A stretch of 64,000 nucleotides of DNA from Apoda limacodes (lineage: Eukaryota; Arthropoda; Insecta; Lepidoptera; Limacodidae), in NCBI GenBank assembly GCA_946406115.1, contig OX291542.1:4116959-4180958 (forward strand), read 5' to 3'. Below are positions 47,601-57,354 of this stretch, in pieces; within the stretch, counting starts at the first letter, position 1; each line of letters begins with the position of its first letter. The position numbers and the translations under genes are program-made. The notes under the pieces are model-generated. The model was not told where the DNA came from, searched no databases, and saw only the letters and a program-made list of their open reading frames with translations.

Positions 47601-50058
47601 TAATAAAAAGCAAACAGCCACAAACAACGCAAATGATCAAAAAAGTCCATTTTGTCTTATTCCATACAAGTTATTAATATCAATCCAAGTTGAAAGTCGG
47701 GGAGCGATACTGGATCTTTCCTAGGCCTTTCGAGTCATTCTTAATCAGCTCGTTGTACCCATTGAGCTACGGAGGCGCTTAGTAATATTATTGAAATACT
47801 GCATTATTTTAGGCTCTCCATATTAGGCTTTTATTCTTTAGCTTCTTGAAAGTTTTTTATCTTGATGAACAGATTTTTCAAAAGCTAAAATCATTGTCCT
47901 CTGAGAACAGGAGGCCTACAACTGATATCAGTTTCAATCGTAAAAGCCTACGGCGATCGAGAAATCTACTAAATTGGTACTCTTGAACGTTGTCGTAGCG
48001 CTTAATCGAGAACGGAATTTCGGAACTAAATTGGGTTGAAACTGGATTGGGATTGAAACTGATATCAGTTGTAGGCCTCCAGTACCAGAACATTAAAAAA
48101 ATTGCATGAGAGATAAATATAACAGTTAGTGATATAGTGAAATGATATAACTTATGTAAGTTTTTAGTTAGTTCTTGAGGTGTAGATATTTCTAATAAAC
48201 GTGTTTATTTTAAAACCTACAGAGAACGAGGGATGTTTGCACTACCCGTGTAATAAGCGTCTCGGGTACTTTCATCTGCATAGCAATGCATGTTGTTGAT
48301 GTCCAACATGTCATTGATATGCAGTAGAAACAGCGAAGGAGACACAGAGCGTTGCTCGACACCAGCATTAATAAAAGACCACGGTTCCAGAACCGATCAA
48401 ACACCTTAACTATGTCCAGGCTACATGCATTTATCTCCCTCTGACTCTCAATAGCTAGTGCCTTTCGGTGTGTGAGATACACTAGAAGGTACTAGTCGAG
48501 CGACCGTGGCGAAACAGGACACAACTCAGGAGCACACTGTTTAAGCACCACAGCTGGTATACCGTCTGGTCCACTCGACTTATGAACGTCTAAAGAAAGC
48601 AACGCCCGCCAGACCTCCCGATGTGCTTTGATGATTTCCGGCACGGTCTTACCGCACCACGTTATAGTAGGTGGTACAACGCCTTCGTCGTTCATATCCG
48701 AGTTGGAGGCAAACAGACTTCCGAATAGATTGGCTCTCTCTTTTGCACTATGGGGCAAGTCATTACGATCTCTCGCAGTGATACATACATACATGACAGT
48801 AACGACGACTGGCAAGCGACCAGAAAGTACGACTCCCAGAGGGTTGTGTGTCCGAGGAGCCAAGAGACGCATCCACTGAGACGGAATATTCATCCGGACT
48901 TGTAGTCAGCAGAAGTTCCAATAAGGAGCTCGTATAGTCCTTTATATCTTGTATTCTCGTTGGAGAAAGTACCAGCTGAAAGAATCCATAGGACAAATTC
49001 ATAAGCAAATTTCCCTGCATAGTTATTGGTTCGTGAACTGAGCCACTCACGATGGCTGGCGTTAAAAGTCTCTCAATATAACTAGTTCTGCTGCGGGATA
49101 TTGCTCTAGAATTTTGTCAGTCATCAAACACAGGTGCGTGGGGAGTCGAGTTACGGCCGTGTCACCGCAAGTGTCTCTCTTGGAGGCTATGAAGGCGGCG
49201 ACACCAGATACCCGACGAACATACATACTCCGGCACGTCTCACAAAATTGTGGTCGAGTTTGTTGCTGGGATAATGAAGATATGATGTACACATCAATGT
49301 AGATGGAGTAGCCGCTGTAAAAACTCTTTTCTTTTTAGTTCTGCCCATTTGTTAAGTAAAAGTTACACTAAAGATGAGTATTCATTGCAAAGACAGCTTA
49401 GAGGACAACAAGTGCGGCACAGATAATACGGTTGCTGGCACGGTGAGCAGAAGGGCCCCTGATCCCCCTCTGTTGTAGTAGCCGGGTCCATCCCGGTCTT
49501 CTTCTACGACACGACTACTATTTCAGAGACTTTACACAGGTTGGCGGTTCAGTCTCCCAGGGCGGAAATTAAGTAATTCCTAGGTTCGGAAACCCGTCTA
49601 ACCTGCTGGCGGCCAGCGGTCAGCCGTTTCATCAAGTCTTCCTGACCACCGTACCAGCACGCCGTGTCTACACCGAGCAATGAAAGCAACGAGTACCGCA
49701 AATTCTCAAAGAGCTCTGGCAACCTTACTCACTGCCAGGAACACATATACTACTCAATATTTGCGTTATTATGGCCGCGGCTTTCTGTAGGAAGGAGATA
49801 CTTCCCCAGTTCATCAGGCTGCTAATTCCAGCAAGTACACCTTATGCCCCGCTTTAATTGTTCAGGCGGCTCATTTGAGCGAATACTCGCTGTGCCCTGC
49901 CTCTCTTAAATTAATAAGCTTTATTTATTTTTTAATATTTCATTTAGTTTGTTGTTTTGTATCATGAAGTTTAAAATCTATTCTCAGGTTCAGCTTCAGC
50001 ATCCACCAGCACAACTGATACTAACGATCTTGGTGCCGAAGACCCAGAATATAGTTAG
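38572..50058 (+). CDS. Gene 2: split gene for a secreted Thr/Ser-rich mucin-like protein
   Basis: Coding exons are 38572-38601, 45137-45176, 46807-46866, 46987-47049, 47232-47294 and 49988-50058. The first intron is phase 0 and the others phase 1; every boundary is AG/GT and one frame of about 107 residues stays open. Exons 1-2 form a signal peptide (MKTTLYLLFS, then VGAILCAHASG). Exons 3-5 are diverged copies of one another, each ending in a version of SQPSGQEAE. Exon 6 is Ser/Thr-rich, then acidic (EDPEYS), with a stop at 50056-50058. Thr, Ser, Ala and Pro dominate, as in O-glycosylated secreted proteins. Introns 1 and 5 are swollen by TEs. No known family was recognised; silk-gland, salivary or eggshell roles are possible. 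The 3' end is uncertain (see 50971-51073). Confidence 0.7.
40578..41741 (+). pseudogene. Reverse transcriptase of the RLE-type element
   Basis: A 387-codon frame spans fingers to thumb. The catalytic aspartates are present in LDIKNAF and YLDD. It enters by frameshift near 40590 and ends at a TGA (DDNQW-stop) where an adjoining frame goes on, so the protein is split in at least three. The product would copy element RNA at a nicked site. Confidence 0.85.
41742..42395 (+). pseudogene. C-terminal region with zinc-binding cluster and start of an RLE
   Basis: After the RT stop the next frame gives a helical domain, then CDICEHHKCVCGS and GHHGLNCVRCAGRFLRHHAL, a Cys/His arrangement that is likely zinc-binding, and finally LNDILKRAL and DGKRPDG. 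In the restriction-like endonuclease of early-branching LINEs the PD-type motif lies here. The downstream catalytic part is missing because an unrelated repeat begins at about 42385. Confidence 0.65.
42385..42560 (+). repeat. Lepidopteran interspersed repeat ending CTTGGCCGGTTTTTTT
   Basis: It carries TGCCGCAAATTTTCGAAACT, AGGGAATCAAAACCTACAGG and GTACTTCCCGT, and ends CGGAACCCTCGGTGCGCGAG, then a CTTGGCCGGTTTTTTT tail. A longer relative is at 58985-59622. It truncates the RLE-type element. Confidence 0.6.
42561..43674. other. Gene 2 intron sequence, no feature recognised
   Basis: AT-rich. No exon in frame with gene 2 and no clear TE. Near 42600-42715 there is text like other lepidopteran dispersed repeats (GCCAAATTTCATC, GTAAAGATATAACAGACGGA). 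Confidence 0.4.
43675..43850 (+). repeat. Dispersed repeat related to 8225-8600
   Basis: CACCTTTCACCAG, TCCGTCCCAAACTATATGAG, GGCACAAAC and AACCCAGGACCTTTTTG appear in the same order as at 8225-8570. Only one internal unit is present here. Confidence 0.5.
44480..44840 (+). repeat. Family J LINE fragment (RT C terminus)
   Basis: GAGTATTACTGATATTTCTG, CACCCGGATACCAGCTTGGC and CTACGGCTACTTTCTGCCAT correspond to the RT end, with stops and indels. It lies in intron 1 of gene 2. Confidence 0.65.
45137..45176 (+). CDS. Gene 2 exon 2 (end of signal peptide)
   Basis: A TTTTTTCAG acceptor precedes GTC-GGC-GCA and the donor is G|GTAGGA. It reads VGAILCAHASGDE with one G left (phase 1). ILCAHASG offers an A-H-A cleavage site. 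Confidence 0.7.
45725..45850 (+). repeat. RTE LINE fragment (3' end of RT)
   Basis: A frame reads VADIAQRVSKLK, then a stop where tryptophan is expected, like the VTDIA...LKWQ stretch of the RTE copy at 20233-22206. Short and decayed; in intron 2 of gene 2. Confidence 0.5.
46807..46866 (+). CDS. Gene 2 exon 3 (repeat exon a)
   Basis: Phase 1 on both sides, 60 nt. It reads TAPTPSGTTAGSQPSGQEA. It shares the ending SQPSGQ and the acceptor-G-T-A/C-C start with exons 4 and 5. Confidence 0.7.
46987..47049 (+). CDS. Gene 2 exon 4 (repeat exon b)
   Basis: Phase 1 on both sides, 63 nt. It reads TTPVPTDTAASSQPSGQVAE. The donor is G|GTGGTA. Confidence 0.7.
47232..47294 (+). CDS. Gene 2 exon 5 (repeat exon c)
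   Basis: Phase 1 on both sides, 63 nt. It reads TTAASTGTSAIDQTSGQEAE. The donor is G|GTGATA; the following intron start resembles that after exon 4, consistent with duplication of exon plus intron edge. Confidence 0.7.
47445..47620 (+). repeat. Family J LINE 3' end
   Basis: TATGGGGTTCTTCAAGAAAG, TTATTAGATTTTTAAAGG, CTGCTTACTATCAGGC and CCTTAGTGGTATAAAAAATA match the end of the fragment at 58215-58350. Only the C-terminal codons and the 3' UTR remain. Confidence 0.65.
47910..48080. mobile_element. MITE with perfect 30-bp terminal inverted repeats
   Basis: 47910-47939 and 48051-48080 are perfect inverted copies (ends GGAGGCCTACAAC...). Each holds the 14-bp palindrome AACTGATATCAGTT. The element is 171 bp, with no coding capacity and no clear target-site duplication. 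It lies in intron 5 of gene 2, next to two family J pieces. Confidence 0.8.
48205..49905 (-). mobile_element. Family J LINE, internally deleted copy with intact 5' end
   Basis: On the minus strand the 5' end (AGAGGCAGGGCACAGCGAG) matches that of the copy at 60878. Then come the same 5' UTR, endonuclease pieces (LSPTRIQDIKDYTSSLLELL) and RT fingers (LLSLDVHKSSGPDGIPAVVL). After a deletion there is motif A (ACSLDIVKVFDRFW) and a broken motif C region near 48290. Many frame changes make it dead. It sits in intron 5 of gene 2, antisense to it. Confidence 0.75.
49988..50058 (+). CDS. Gene 2 exon 6 (C terminus, possible stop)
   Basis: A TATTCTCAG acceptor in phase 1. It reads SASASTSTTDTNDLGAED, then PEYS and TAG at 50056-50058. 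GTTAGT at 50054 could serve as a donor (phase 1), so this may be either the last exon or the last but one. Confidence 0.65.
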
Positions 50059-50970
50059 TTAAAGTTACAAATATTATGCATAAGTTGACAGTTACTTACC
50101 TGTCAGTACCTAAATATTCAATGTAGCTACTTTTCTCCAATGTTACACACGCCCGCACTGTTCAGAACTTGGCAGCTCCTTTACACATATTATATAAATC
50201 TGACAAATGTGTGTCTATATAAATGTCCAGTTATATACAAAAAAATGCCTGAGGTCATCAAAAGTTCAAACATCACTGTTTTTAATTATTGTTTAAAGCA
50301 GAACTGAAAAATGCTTAGCACGTACTACCTCCATCAGTGATATGGTTGGTTGGTTGGTTCAATACCTAATTGAGAAACATTGACGTACAAATAAATTCCT
50401 TACAATAATTTACACATTAAAATTTGAAGTTATTTTAATTTTGTTATCCTATATTAAGAGGGGGCATGAAGTCAAACGAATTCTGCAAAAAACGTGTAGT
50501 ATGGGCGAAAATCATCGAATATATATAACTCTTATATTATTATTTTAAAACCTTAAGTTTTGTTTTAAGCATTATTATAATAAAATTTAAGAAAATTGAT
50601 CATTATAAAAATAAATCGAAAATTGGCAAAACTAGAAGACATTTTGCATTTCGTTTTTGCTAATATCAGAGCCTTGGAGTTTAAATATGTATCTATATGT
50701 TTTTTTATCACTGGATTTGCCGATGAAAATTCAATTCTAATATGGGCAATTTACGTTTTTCACCGTACTAAAAATTCGTTCGAAAAACATTGCTACAATT
50801 TTATTATTGTTAATTTATTTAATACTATTTTATGTCTTTGACATGTCTTGATTATCATTAATGGATTTTTTATTCTTACTGTTATTAAGCTATTAGTATT
50901 ATTCACTATAAATTCAATTCAATCACAATTTTATATTTATTTATTGTATTTATTTTTTTATTAGTTTCAG

Positions 50971-51073
50971 ATATTTTTTGGATGATCCTAACAATGAAGA
51001 TGTTATAATTTTAATAAATGAGGATGACTTTTTAGACAACGCGATGGAGAAGATGTTTGCGGGTGCCATTTAG
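50971..51073 (+). CDS. Possible last exon of gene 2 (acidic C terminus), phase conflict
   Basis: A TTAGTTTCAG acceptor is followed by a frame reading YFLDDPNNEDVIILINEDDF and then DNAMEKMFAGAI-stop. The composition looks protein-coding, and ATTAAA lies about 60 bp later. It requires a phase-2 acceptor, whereas exon 6 offers a phase-1 donor. A 1-nt indel, a missed exon, or an unrelated gene are possible; it may also be untranslated. Confidence 0.35.
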
Positions 51074-51739
51074 GAAGTAAAGAAGATACCGCATCTAAGA
51101 GTTTTAATCATGTAGTTGTTTATTGTGGAATTAAATATATTTTTTGCGATGTCAGTTATTTGTTTTGTTTTAATTGAATATTCTGCTCAGCTTCACTAAC
51201 CGTGAAATAATTCTTAATAGAAAAAAGGAAAAAGTTCCTTGAAGGTTTGACTAGTGGCTGCAGACACACCAACATCGTAATTTAGGAAATAATCTTTTTT
51301 TACTAACCACTGTTAGTCCTGCGCGACAACCCGACTACACCCTCCCTTGGTGCAGACGGGACGCCTTACTCACCAGCCAGGCACGATCATATTCAGATTC
51401 ACCTGAGAGCTTTGAAAGGAAAGGACTACCTACTCCTCGTGAGTAGGTGTCACAGTAGGACCGCGAAGAAAGTCTGTAAGGGAGTAGAAATTATCGCCAC
51501 TTTTCCGCATATCTTTAGAAGGGTAAAAAACAACACCTGAAGAAATTGTATAAATGTCCCATAAAATAGAATAAGCGTAGGTAATCGTAAAAACTATAAT
51601 AAATTGAGATAAATAACTATTGCTGATTAAACAAAGAGAGTTCTTGCTTATTAACTGCATTGTTTCACTTACTTATTCGTAGCAAACATCCATGGAGCGG
51701 ACTTAAGCAATTTATCCTGACCACCATCAGTGCAGGGTG

Positions 51740-51889
51740 CTTATTAAGAACAGTCTGGAATAAGCCAGATTCTGGAATTCGTGAGGTAAATGAATGCAAG
51801 ATACTTTTACGGGTCTCTAGAAGTGAGACTTATTTGAATACATTCTCTCTCAAATTCCAGACTCTCGTACTCGAGACTGTTCCTTATAA
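51740..51889. repeat. Foldback (hairpin) element, copy 1
   Basis: The ends read TTATTAAGAACAGTCTGG and, inverted, TTATAAGGAACAGTCTCG. The interior is imperfectly self-complementary (TTTGAATACATTCTCTCTC against its mirror). A relative is at 55667-55810. No coding capacity. Confidence 0.65.
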
Positions 51890-52263
51890 ATTCCAAGGTC
51901 AACAAATAAGATGAAACTAATTACGTTTTGTAGTTTATACTATAAAAACATGACTAGTGAAGAATTACCTCAATAGAATATATTGTCGATATATTATAGA
52001 CACAAAAAAATGAACGTGATAAAATCTACGAGTGAGTATAGTACGTGTTAGTGACGTTATGCGTATAATGACGTAATGTTTTATGCTCGGTTTAAATATA
52101 GTTGTAAGCGCATTAAAATTTTCATATCTCAAATATGATATTTTTTTTTTCTTAAAAGTAATTTTCGAAAGAAAATTTACTTTTACAAATGTTTTTAATT
52201 AACAAGACCTTTAATAATTACATGTAAAAAATAGAGGAAACTAGCCTATTTTGTGGTAAATTT

Positions 52264-52463
52264 TTATGCTATAGTGGCAATTGTAAATCCATCGTCCTGC
52301 TCGAAAAGCTTTTCTTTCCCGAAGAGTTGATAACCAGGTGGGTAATTGAACCACGCGTTCCCTGTATTATTTACAATTCCCTGATAGTTAAACATAAAAT
52401 TAGCTTTTACACCAAAGACGCTGTCACCCACATTAATTGAGGGTGTGTAGGTGTACCCAGCTA
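52264..52463 (-). CDS. Gene 3 last exon (C-terminal domain)
   Basis: The frame is open from an AG at 52465-52464 (phase 1) to TAA at 52266-52264. It includes FMFNYQGIVNNTGNAWFNYP and PGYQLFGKEKLFEQDDGF. Other acceptors, at 52476 (phase 0) and 52474 (phase 2), keep the same frame and would add up to four residues, so the 5' edge is open by a few bases. No intact ATG-initiated ORF reveals it. Confidence 0.65.
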
Positions 52464-54333
52464 CTATGTTTATCCTCTATTGCAGATTAAATCATGACTG
52501 TATACATTTCATCACCTCAGTCATCATCATGAAGGTTCTTTGTCTATTACTATTTCACCACTTAACTACTTAGTATACCAATTAAAAAAGAATATTGAAT
52601 AAAAGTTTAATATTAAGTACTTATAGAAATATTCTAAAATTATTTCCTAATTAAATCAGCTTCTATGTTATTTATACGAAAAAGTAATATCTAAACTTCA
52701 ACAATTTAACAAAACATAAAAATACTAATACGACGAATATCATTTCTTGACATTCTTATTAATTCATATTAATTATTATTAACATTAATTCAAAAAGTTT
52801 CTTTTTTTCTAAAAAGTTATAAGATACCACCAACCTGCAAACAAAAAAAAAACGTTGCAATTAACAAATAAATAGTTAAAATTACTAAAAAAAATAAAAT
52901 GTGTTTCGATAACTTTAAGTCAAAGATAAGTACAACACTAACAATTAATAAGAGGATAGGTATAATAAGAATAGGGTTAAAAATCCACAGATCACTTATC
53001 GTAAGTGGCGCCCATAGACATAGAAAACTGGACAGCTCATTTCCTAGCTAGCGGAAAAAAGATGGTCGCGAAAATGTGACAGAGACAAAGCGAACGTTTG
53101 GTACCTTGTCTATGAGTAAAGATACCACAGCTTAACTTTGTCTCTTTCTAAAGTGTGGCCAATTTCGTGAGCCTATTGCGCAGTCCCTAAGACCCAAATA
53201 CAAAACTCGAAGTCTATGGTGGCGCCAAATTAGTTGGTAAATGAACTCTAGCGGATCGTGGTAACAATGCTTTACTGTTGGTTCTTATACATACTTATTT
53301 GGCGATACTTACAATGCAACAAACTTTTCTGACAATTTGACCTTGGGTGTTTACTCGCTAGTATCGTTGTAAGTTCAGACCATTTCAATATCACAATTAG
53401 TTTTGAGTTTCGACCACCGGGTCAGAAAAGTTTGTTTCACTATACGATTGGTAGCTAATAACTTATTTTAATTTTAACACACAAACGTTCAACAATTCAC
53501 ATATTATTAGGAATGCGAGTTTGTCCTTCCTTCACGTCACTACAATCATCCAATTGAGATGAAATTTCGCACAGGGATAGTTCAAGAGACTGAAAAGGAC
53601 ATAGCGTTCTATCCCGGAAAATACGGTCTTGCAGAAATAACTAACTATAACTGAATTCCACGTCAATAAAATGTAGCTAAAGGTAATACTTCATTACTAT
53701 AATTATAGGGGTTTGCTGCTGAAAACAGCATTTGGTGCGGGCGGAACCGCTACCAAATTTTTGTAGTTATTACAGGCAAAGGTACGCGTAGTAAAATTTT
53801 CCGCAGGAATAATTGTACTTAACCAAATTCCATGTGGATATACTATACATATTAAACTTGGCTACTAACATCAGGGAGTTTGCTGTAGGAATTTCTCGAT
53901 GATTAAAAATCATCGCAGTGGTTGTGCAAAGGCGGCAGTCTAAGATCCGCCCAAAATAATAAGAAATAAATAATTAGCTTAACTTACTTATCTCTTTCAT
54001 ATTTTAATTATATCTGCATTATTTACCATCTCTTGGCATTACCTGGAAAAAAATACATAATTAGTCCGAAAACACGACATAGATCATTCAAGAAGTTTTT
54101 CCTATAAATTAACTTAAAACAAAAAAAATGTATCGAACAACTTTTTATAAAGTAATAAGATTTTTAATACAATTATAAAAACTTTACCGGCTTAAAAAAT
54201 AACCGGCTATAAAAAGATGCATTTTTTTTTGTTAAAAGTTTTTAGTTTTTACTTTTGAGTGACGAATTGTAATGATTTTTTTTTTCTCGTACACTAAAAG
54301 CATCCACCCTCGTAACAAAAATGTAAACAATCA

Positions 54334-54364
<31 letters not shown>

Positions 54365-57303
54365 AGAACCTCCTCCTTTTTTGAATTCGGTTAAAAAATA
54401 TAACTGATTACAATACCTGAAACGTTTTCATTATTCACATTGTTACGATTATTAACTCTGTTCACATTCTTGGCTAAATTCCTGTTAATGTTAACATTTT
54501 CATTAGTGTTCTGGTTTCTGTTAGCATTAGCATTGCCATTTTTGTTTTCATTACCATTGCGATTGCCATTCCCATTTCTATTGTCATTACCATTACTGTT
54601 TCCGTCTCGGTTATCGTTACGATTACCGTTACCGTCAAGATTACGCCCTCTACCTGTTGTGACAAATTTCATTAAAGAAAATTAATAAACGTACTTTGAA
54701 CCTTAGTCGCTGAAACTGTTATTTAATTATATCAACCTGACAAAACAGTTATAAGTATTTTATAAAAGAAAGTTAAAAAATGACTAAAACTGATTTTAAA
54801 AGTTTACTTCATGCAATAATTACTTTAAAAACGTGACTATATTAAAAGTGAAATTTATACATTGAACATATTATTTTTATTTATAATAAAAACATAACAC
54901 TTACCAGACCAATTTTGACCTGCGCTGCTTTGAATGAAGACAGCCTGTAAATTAATTAGTACGTAATATAGGGTGATAGGATATTATGTGCCTGAATTAA
55001 ATGGGGGAGTATCGAGAATATAGATTAAGGTATTGAACACATTTTTTGTACTTAACGTTTTTCATACAAAAAAAATACTTAAATAAAAATGTGGCTAAAA
55101 TAATCCTGTTAATTCGCGTAGTCGTCGCGTTATCACCCCGTAAAGGATAGGATTTTGAAGTTATTGTCTAGATAAATCAATTACAATGTCGAACTGACTT
55201 TGACCGCCCGCAACCTCCGCCACTCCCACACAATTCACACGTCACGCGAGCTGTCACCGGGTAGGCGGCTGTCATATCCTAATGATGATAGTTTTCAAGT
55301 CCATTACTATTACCACAGATTATATAATACTATACTAGTCTATTACGTACTATGTCGATCGCGGCCTCCAGTGGAGTTGCGTACTATTCAGTTCAGTTCA
55401 TATAGGTAATGGACTGAAACACGATTACCATTGAAGTTAGCAAATCGGGACCTTGTTCAAAATATCCGACAGAAAAAGGATACAATATGTATTTATTCGC
55501 TGAATCTACATCTAACGATACTTTATTTTAATACTTTTTAGAATTCCGTACTTATAGGCAGAAACTACACCTTTATCAAATCGTGCACTAGCGTCACACG
55601 CAGTAGGCATAGGTAATCGCAGCAACCGTTGTCTGCCGCATTTCACACATGTCAGCTCATGTGGAGCTTATTGCGAAAGTCTGGAGGACCTCAGACTCGT
55701 GGATTCGGAAGTAAAATGTATGTGAGTACTTTCACGGTTCATGTGGTTGGACTTATTTGCATACGTTTCTTTCTCAAATTCCCGAGTCCGGAGAGTCTGT
55801 CCGCAATAAGCTACTTGTTTAGTCTCGACAGGCAAGATGTACCTACCTTCATACATTTCCATAGGTACATACAACGAGAAACTCGTCTCTTCCAGTCTTT
55901 TTCGCAATAAACTCCCTGATTTACCTACCTACCTAGCTAGTTTTTTGTAATTTTTTATTTACATAAAACTGAGCTCCAAAATACCTAGTGATTTAAATCA
56001 GTTTCCGTTGATTTCAGGGAAAAATATAAAGGTAGGTATTCAAAATCATCATTGGAACCGTGTTCTATTACATGAAATAGGATTATACTCAATTATTTTA
56101 ATACAATTAATTAAAAATTTAACATTTACTTATAAGTCAATAAATAACTGATTTTTGTATTATGTTAGTTACAAAAAAACCGATGAAAATGCGATGTTCT
56201 ACATCATCGGAATCAACTAAAAATTTTATCGAAATCAACAAAAAGATGACAGGACATAAGTAGGGATTGAACTTAGAGTACCAGTAGTCGTAGTAGAGCA
56301 TACAAGTAATAGCTGCGAACTTTGTGCCATCAACTGATTACATCAAGGATTGAATTTTGGAATAATATACATTCAAGGATAAAATTCACATAATCCAAAC
56401 ACAAGAGCAATCACAATAAGAGATGGCTTTGAGTGAATACAACATAACAATTTCTTGACCACATAAGGAAGGTCCTTATGTCTTTTACGGATTGTGTCTG
56501 TAAGATTATTATAAGTGTGTGTGATTATAGCGTGTTAAAATGTGTCTGTGTGCTACCACTTAAAATGTGTTTTGGAGCAAAATTTATTAACTTTGTAAAT
56601 TCATTAAAAATAATGGCCAAACAAAATTTTATAAAACCAAAAACGGCAAGCTCTTGATTTTTTGTTTTTTTCTTGAACTTAAAATCAAACGTAAAGTTGT
56701 ATGAACTTCCGAGATTATGACAAAAGTTAGTATGAAAACTCTACCCGGAAAATTACATTAAATTTAATTGAAATCGAGATAGGTACTAATTGAATAATTT
56801 TTTATATATCAAAAAATATTTGTTTAAAATTTCAGGATCTATTCTTATATCTTATCTTAAATTATTTATGTTTTTTTCCCAAAGAGTGCATAAAAAAGTA
56901 AGACCCCATAATAAACTACTTTATATACAATTTAATATTATATTAAATAGTCATTTTTTACATGTAAGTGGGGTTTTGAATGTGGTTTTTTTTAATTTTT
57001 GAGAATAAAATACAAAATACAAATCTAACTTAAAAGAATAATCTCATTGACTTAATATCAACGCATTATTTTAAAATTTTGCACATTAGTTTCTGTTATA
57101 ACGTAGAATTTTTCAATTTCATGAAAATTTGTATGAGGACTCCGATATATTACTAAGTACAACAATAAAATGTTTAAACATTTTTTTAAAAGTACGCACA
57201 GATGAAGTCGTAGGAATATGCTAGTTAATAATAAAAAAAATAACTTGCTGACCAGTAGACAACTTACCAATATAGCAACACAAACAATCAAACTAGTCTT
57301 CAT
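52264..57303 (-). CDS. Gene 3: split gene for a secreted Asn/Gly-rich protein
   Basis: Minus-strand exons are 57303-57268, 54944-54905, 54653-54417 and 52463-52264. The phases are 0, 1 and 1, all with AG/GT, and one frame of about 170 residues stays open. Exons 1-2 give a signal peptide (MKTSLIVCVAIL, then AVFIQSSAGQNWS). Exon 3 is 78 codons of N-rich low complexity (NGNRND, NGNGNRNGNENKNGN). Exon 4 encodes a compact, aromatic-rich C-terminal domain (GYTYTPSINVGDSVFGVKA to FTIATIA-stop), without cysteines. No family was recognised. A mini-exon near 54042-54026 is an alternative inclusion. Introns carry MITEs and a foldback. Convergent with gene 2, with the same architecture as genes 1 and 2. 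Confidence 0.68.
53006..53227. mobile_element. MITE-like element with TGGCGCC ends
   Basis: The left end TGGCGCCCATAGACA and right end TCTATGGTGGCGCCA are inverted repeats differing by a 2-nt gap. It spans 222 bp, has no ORF, and lies in the last intron of gene 3. Target duplication is not evident. Confidence 0.55.
54341..54365. repeat. (AT)n microsatellite
   Basis: Twelve or more AT units, about 50 bp past the donor of gene 3 exon 3, on the intron side. Confidence 0.9.
54417..54653 (-). CDS. Gene 3 exon 3 (Asn/Gly-rich exon)
   Basis: The acceptor is CACAACAG and the donor TTTCAG|GTATTG, phase 1 on both sides, 237 nt. It starts GRGRNLDGNGNRND and ends NNENVS. Codons AAY and GGN alternate in many short N-G-N-R steps, a likely product of slippage. 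Confidence 0.7.
54905..54944 (-). CDS. Gene 3 exon 2 (end of signal peptide)
   Basis: The acceptor is AATTTACAG and the donor G|GTAAGT. It reads AVFIQSSAGQNWS with one G left over. SSAG|Q is a plausible cleavage site. Confidence 0.7.
55556..56780 (+). repeat. Dispersed repeat, copy B (split), partner of 14790-15410
   Basis: 55556-55620 and 56270-56770 align in order with copy A. Between them is extra sequence that includes the foldback at 55667-55810, after which AACTCCCTGAT resumes as in copy A. Copy B was thus enlarged by insertion. It lies in intron 1 of gene 3. Confidence 0.55.
55667..55810. repeat. Foldback (hairpin) element, copy 2
   Basis: It starts CTTATTGCGAAAGTCTGG and ends GTCTGTCCGCAATAAG, its near reverse complement. 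Arms of about 50 nt pair imperfectly over most of the element, so a transcript would fold into a long hairpin. It is inserted in the repeat at 55556-56780. Confidence 0.7.
57268..57303 (-). CDS. Gene 3 exon 1 (signal peptide start)
   Basis: ATG-AAG-ACT-AGT...ATA-TTG is followed by GTAAGT, phase 0. It encodes MKTSLIVCVAIL, similar to MKTTLYLLFS of gene 2. Confidence 0.7.
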
Positions 57304-57354
57304 ATTAATGTTATTTAACGCAGAAGCAGTAATAATTACATTATTTATGTATTC

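Noticed and set aside
47878..48093. 71-codon minus-strand frame
   Set aside because: It lies almost wholly within the 171-bp MITE and owes its open length to it.
54440..54685. 81-codon Leu/Phe-rich plus-strand frame and a second minus-strand frame at 54474-54665
   Set aside because: Both are shadows of the Asn/Gly-rich exon 3 of gene 3, which has matching splice sites and phases.
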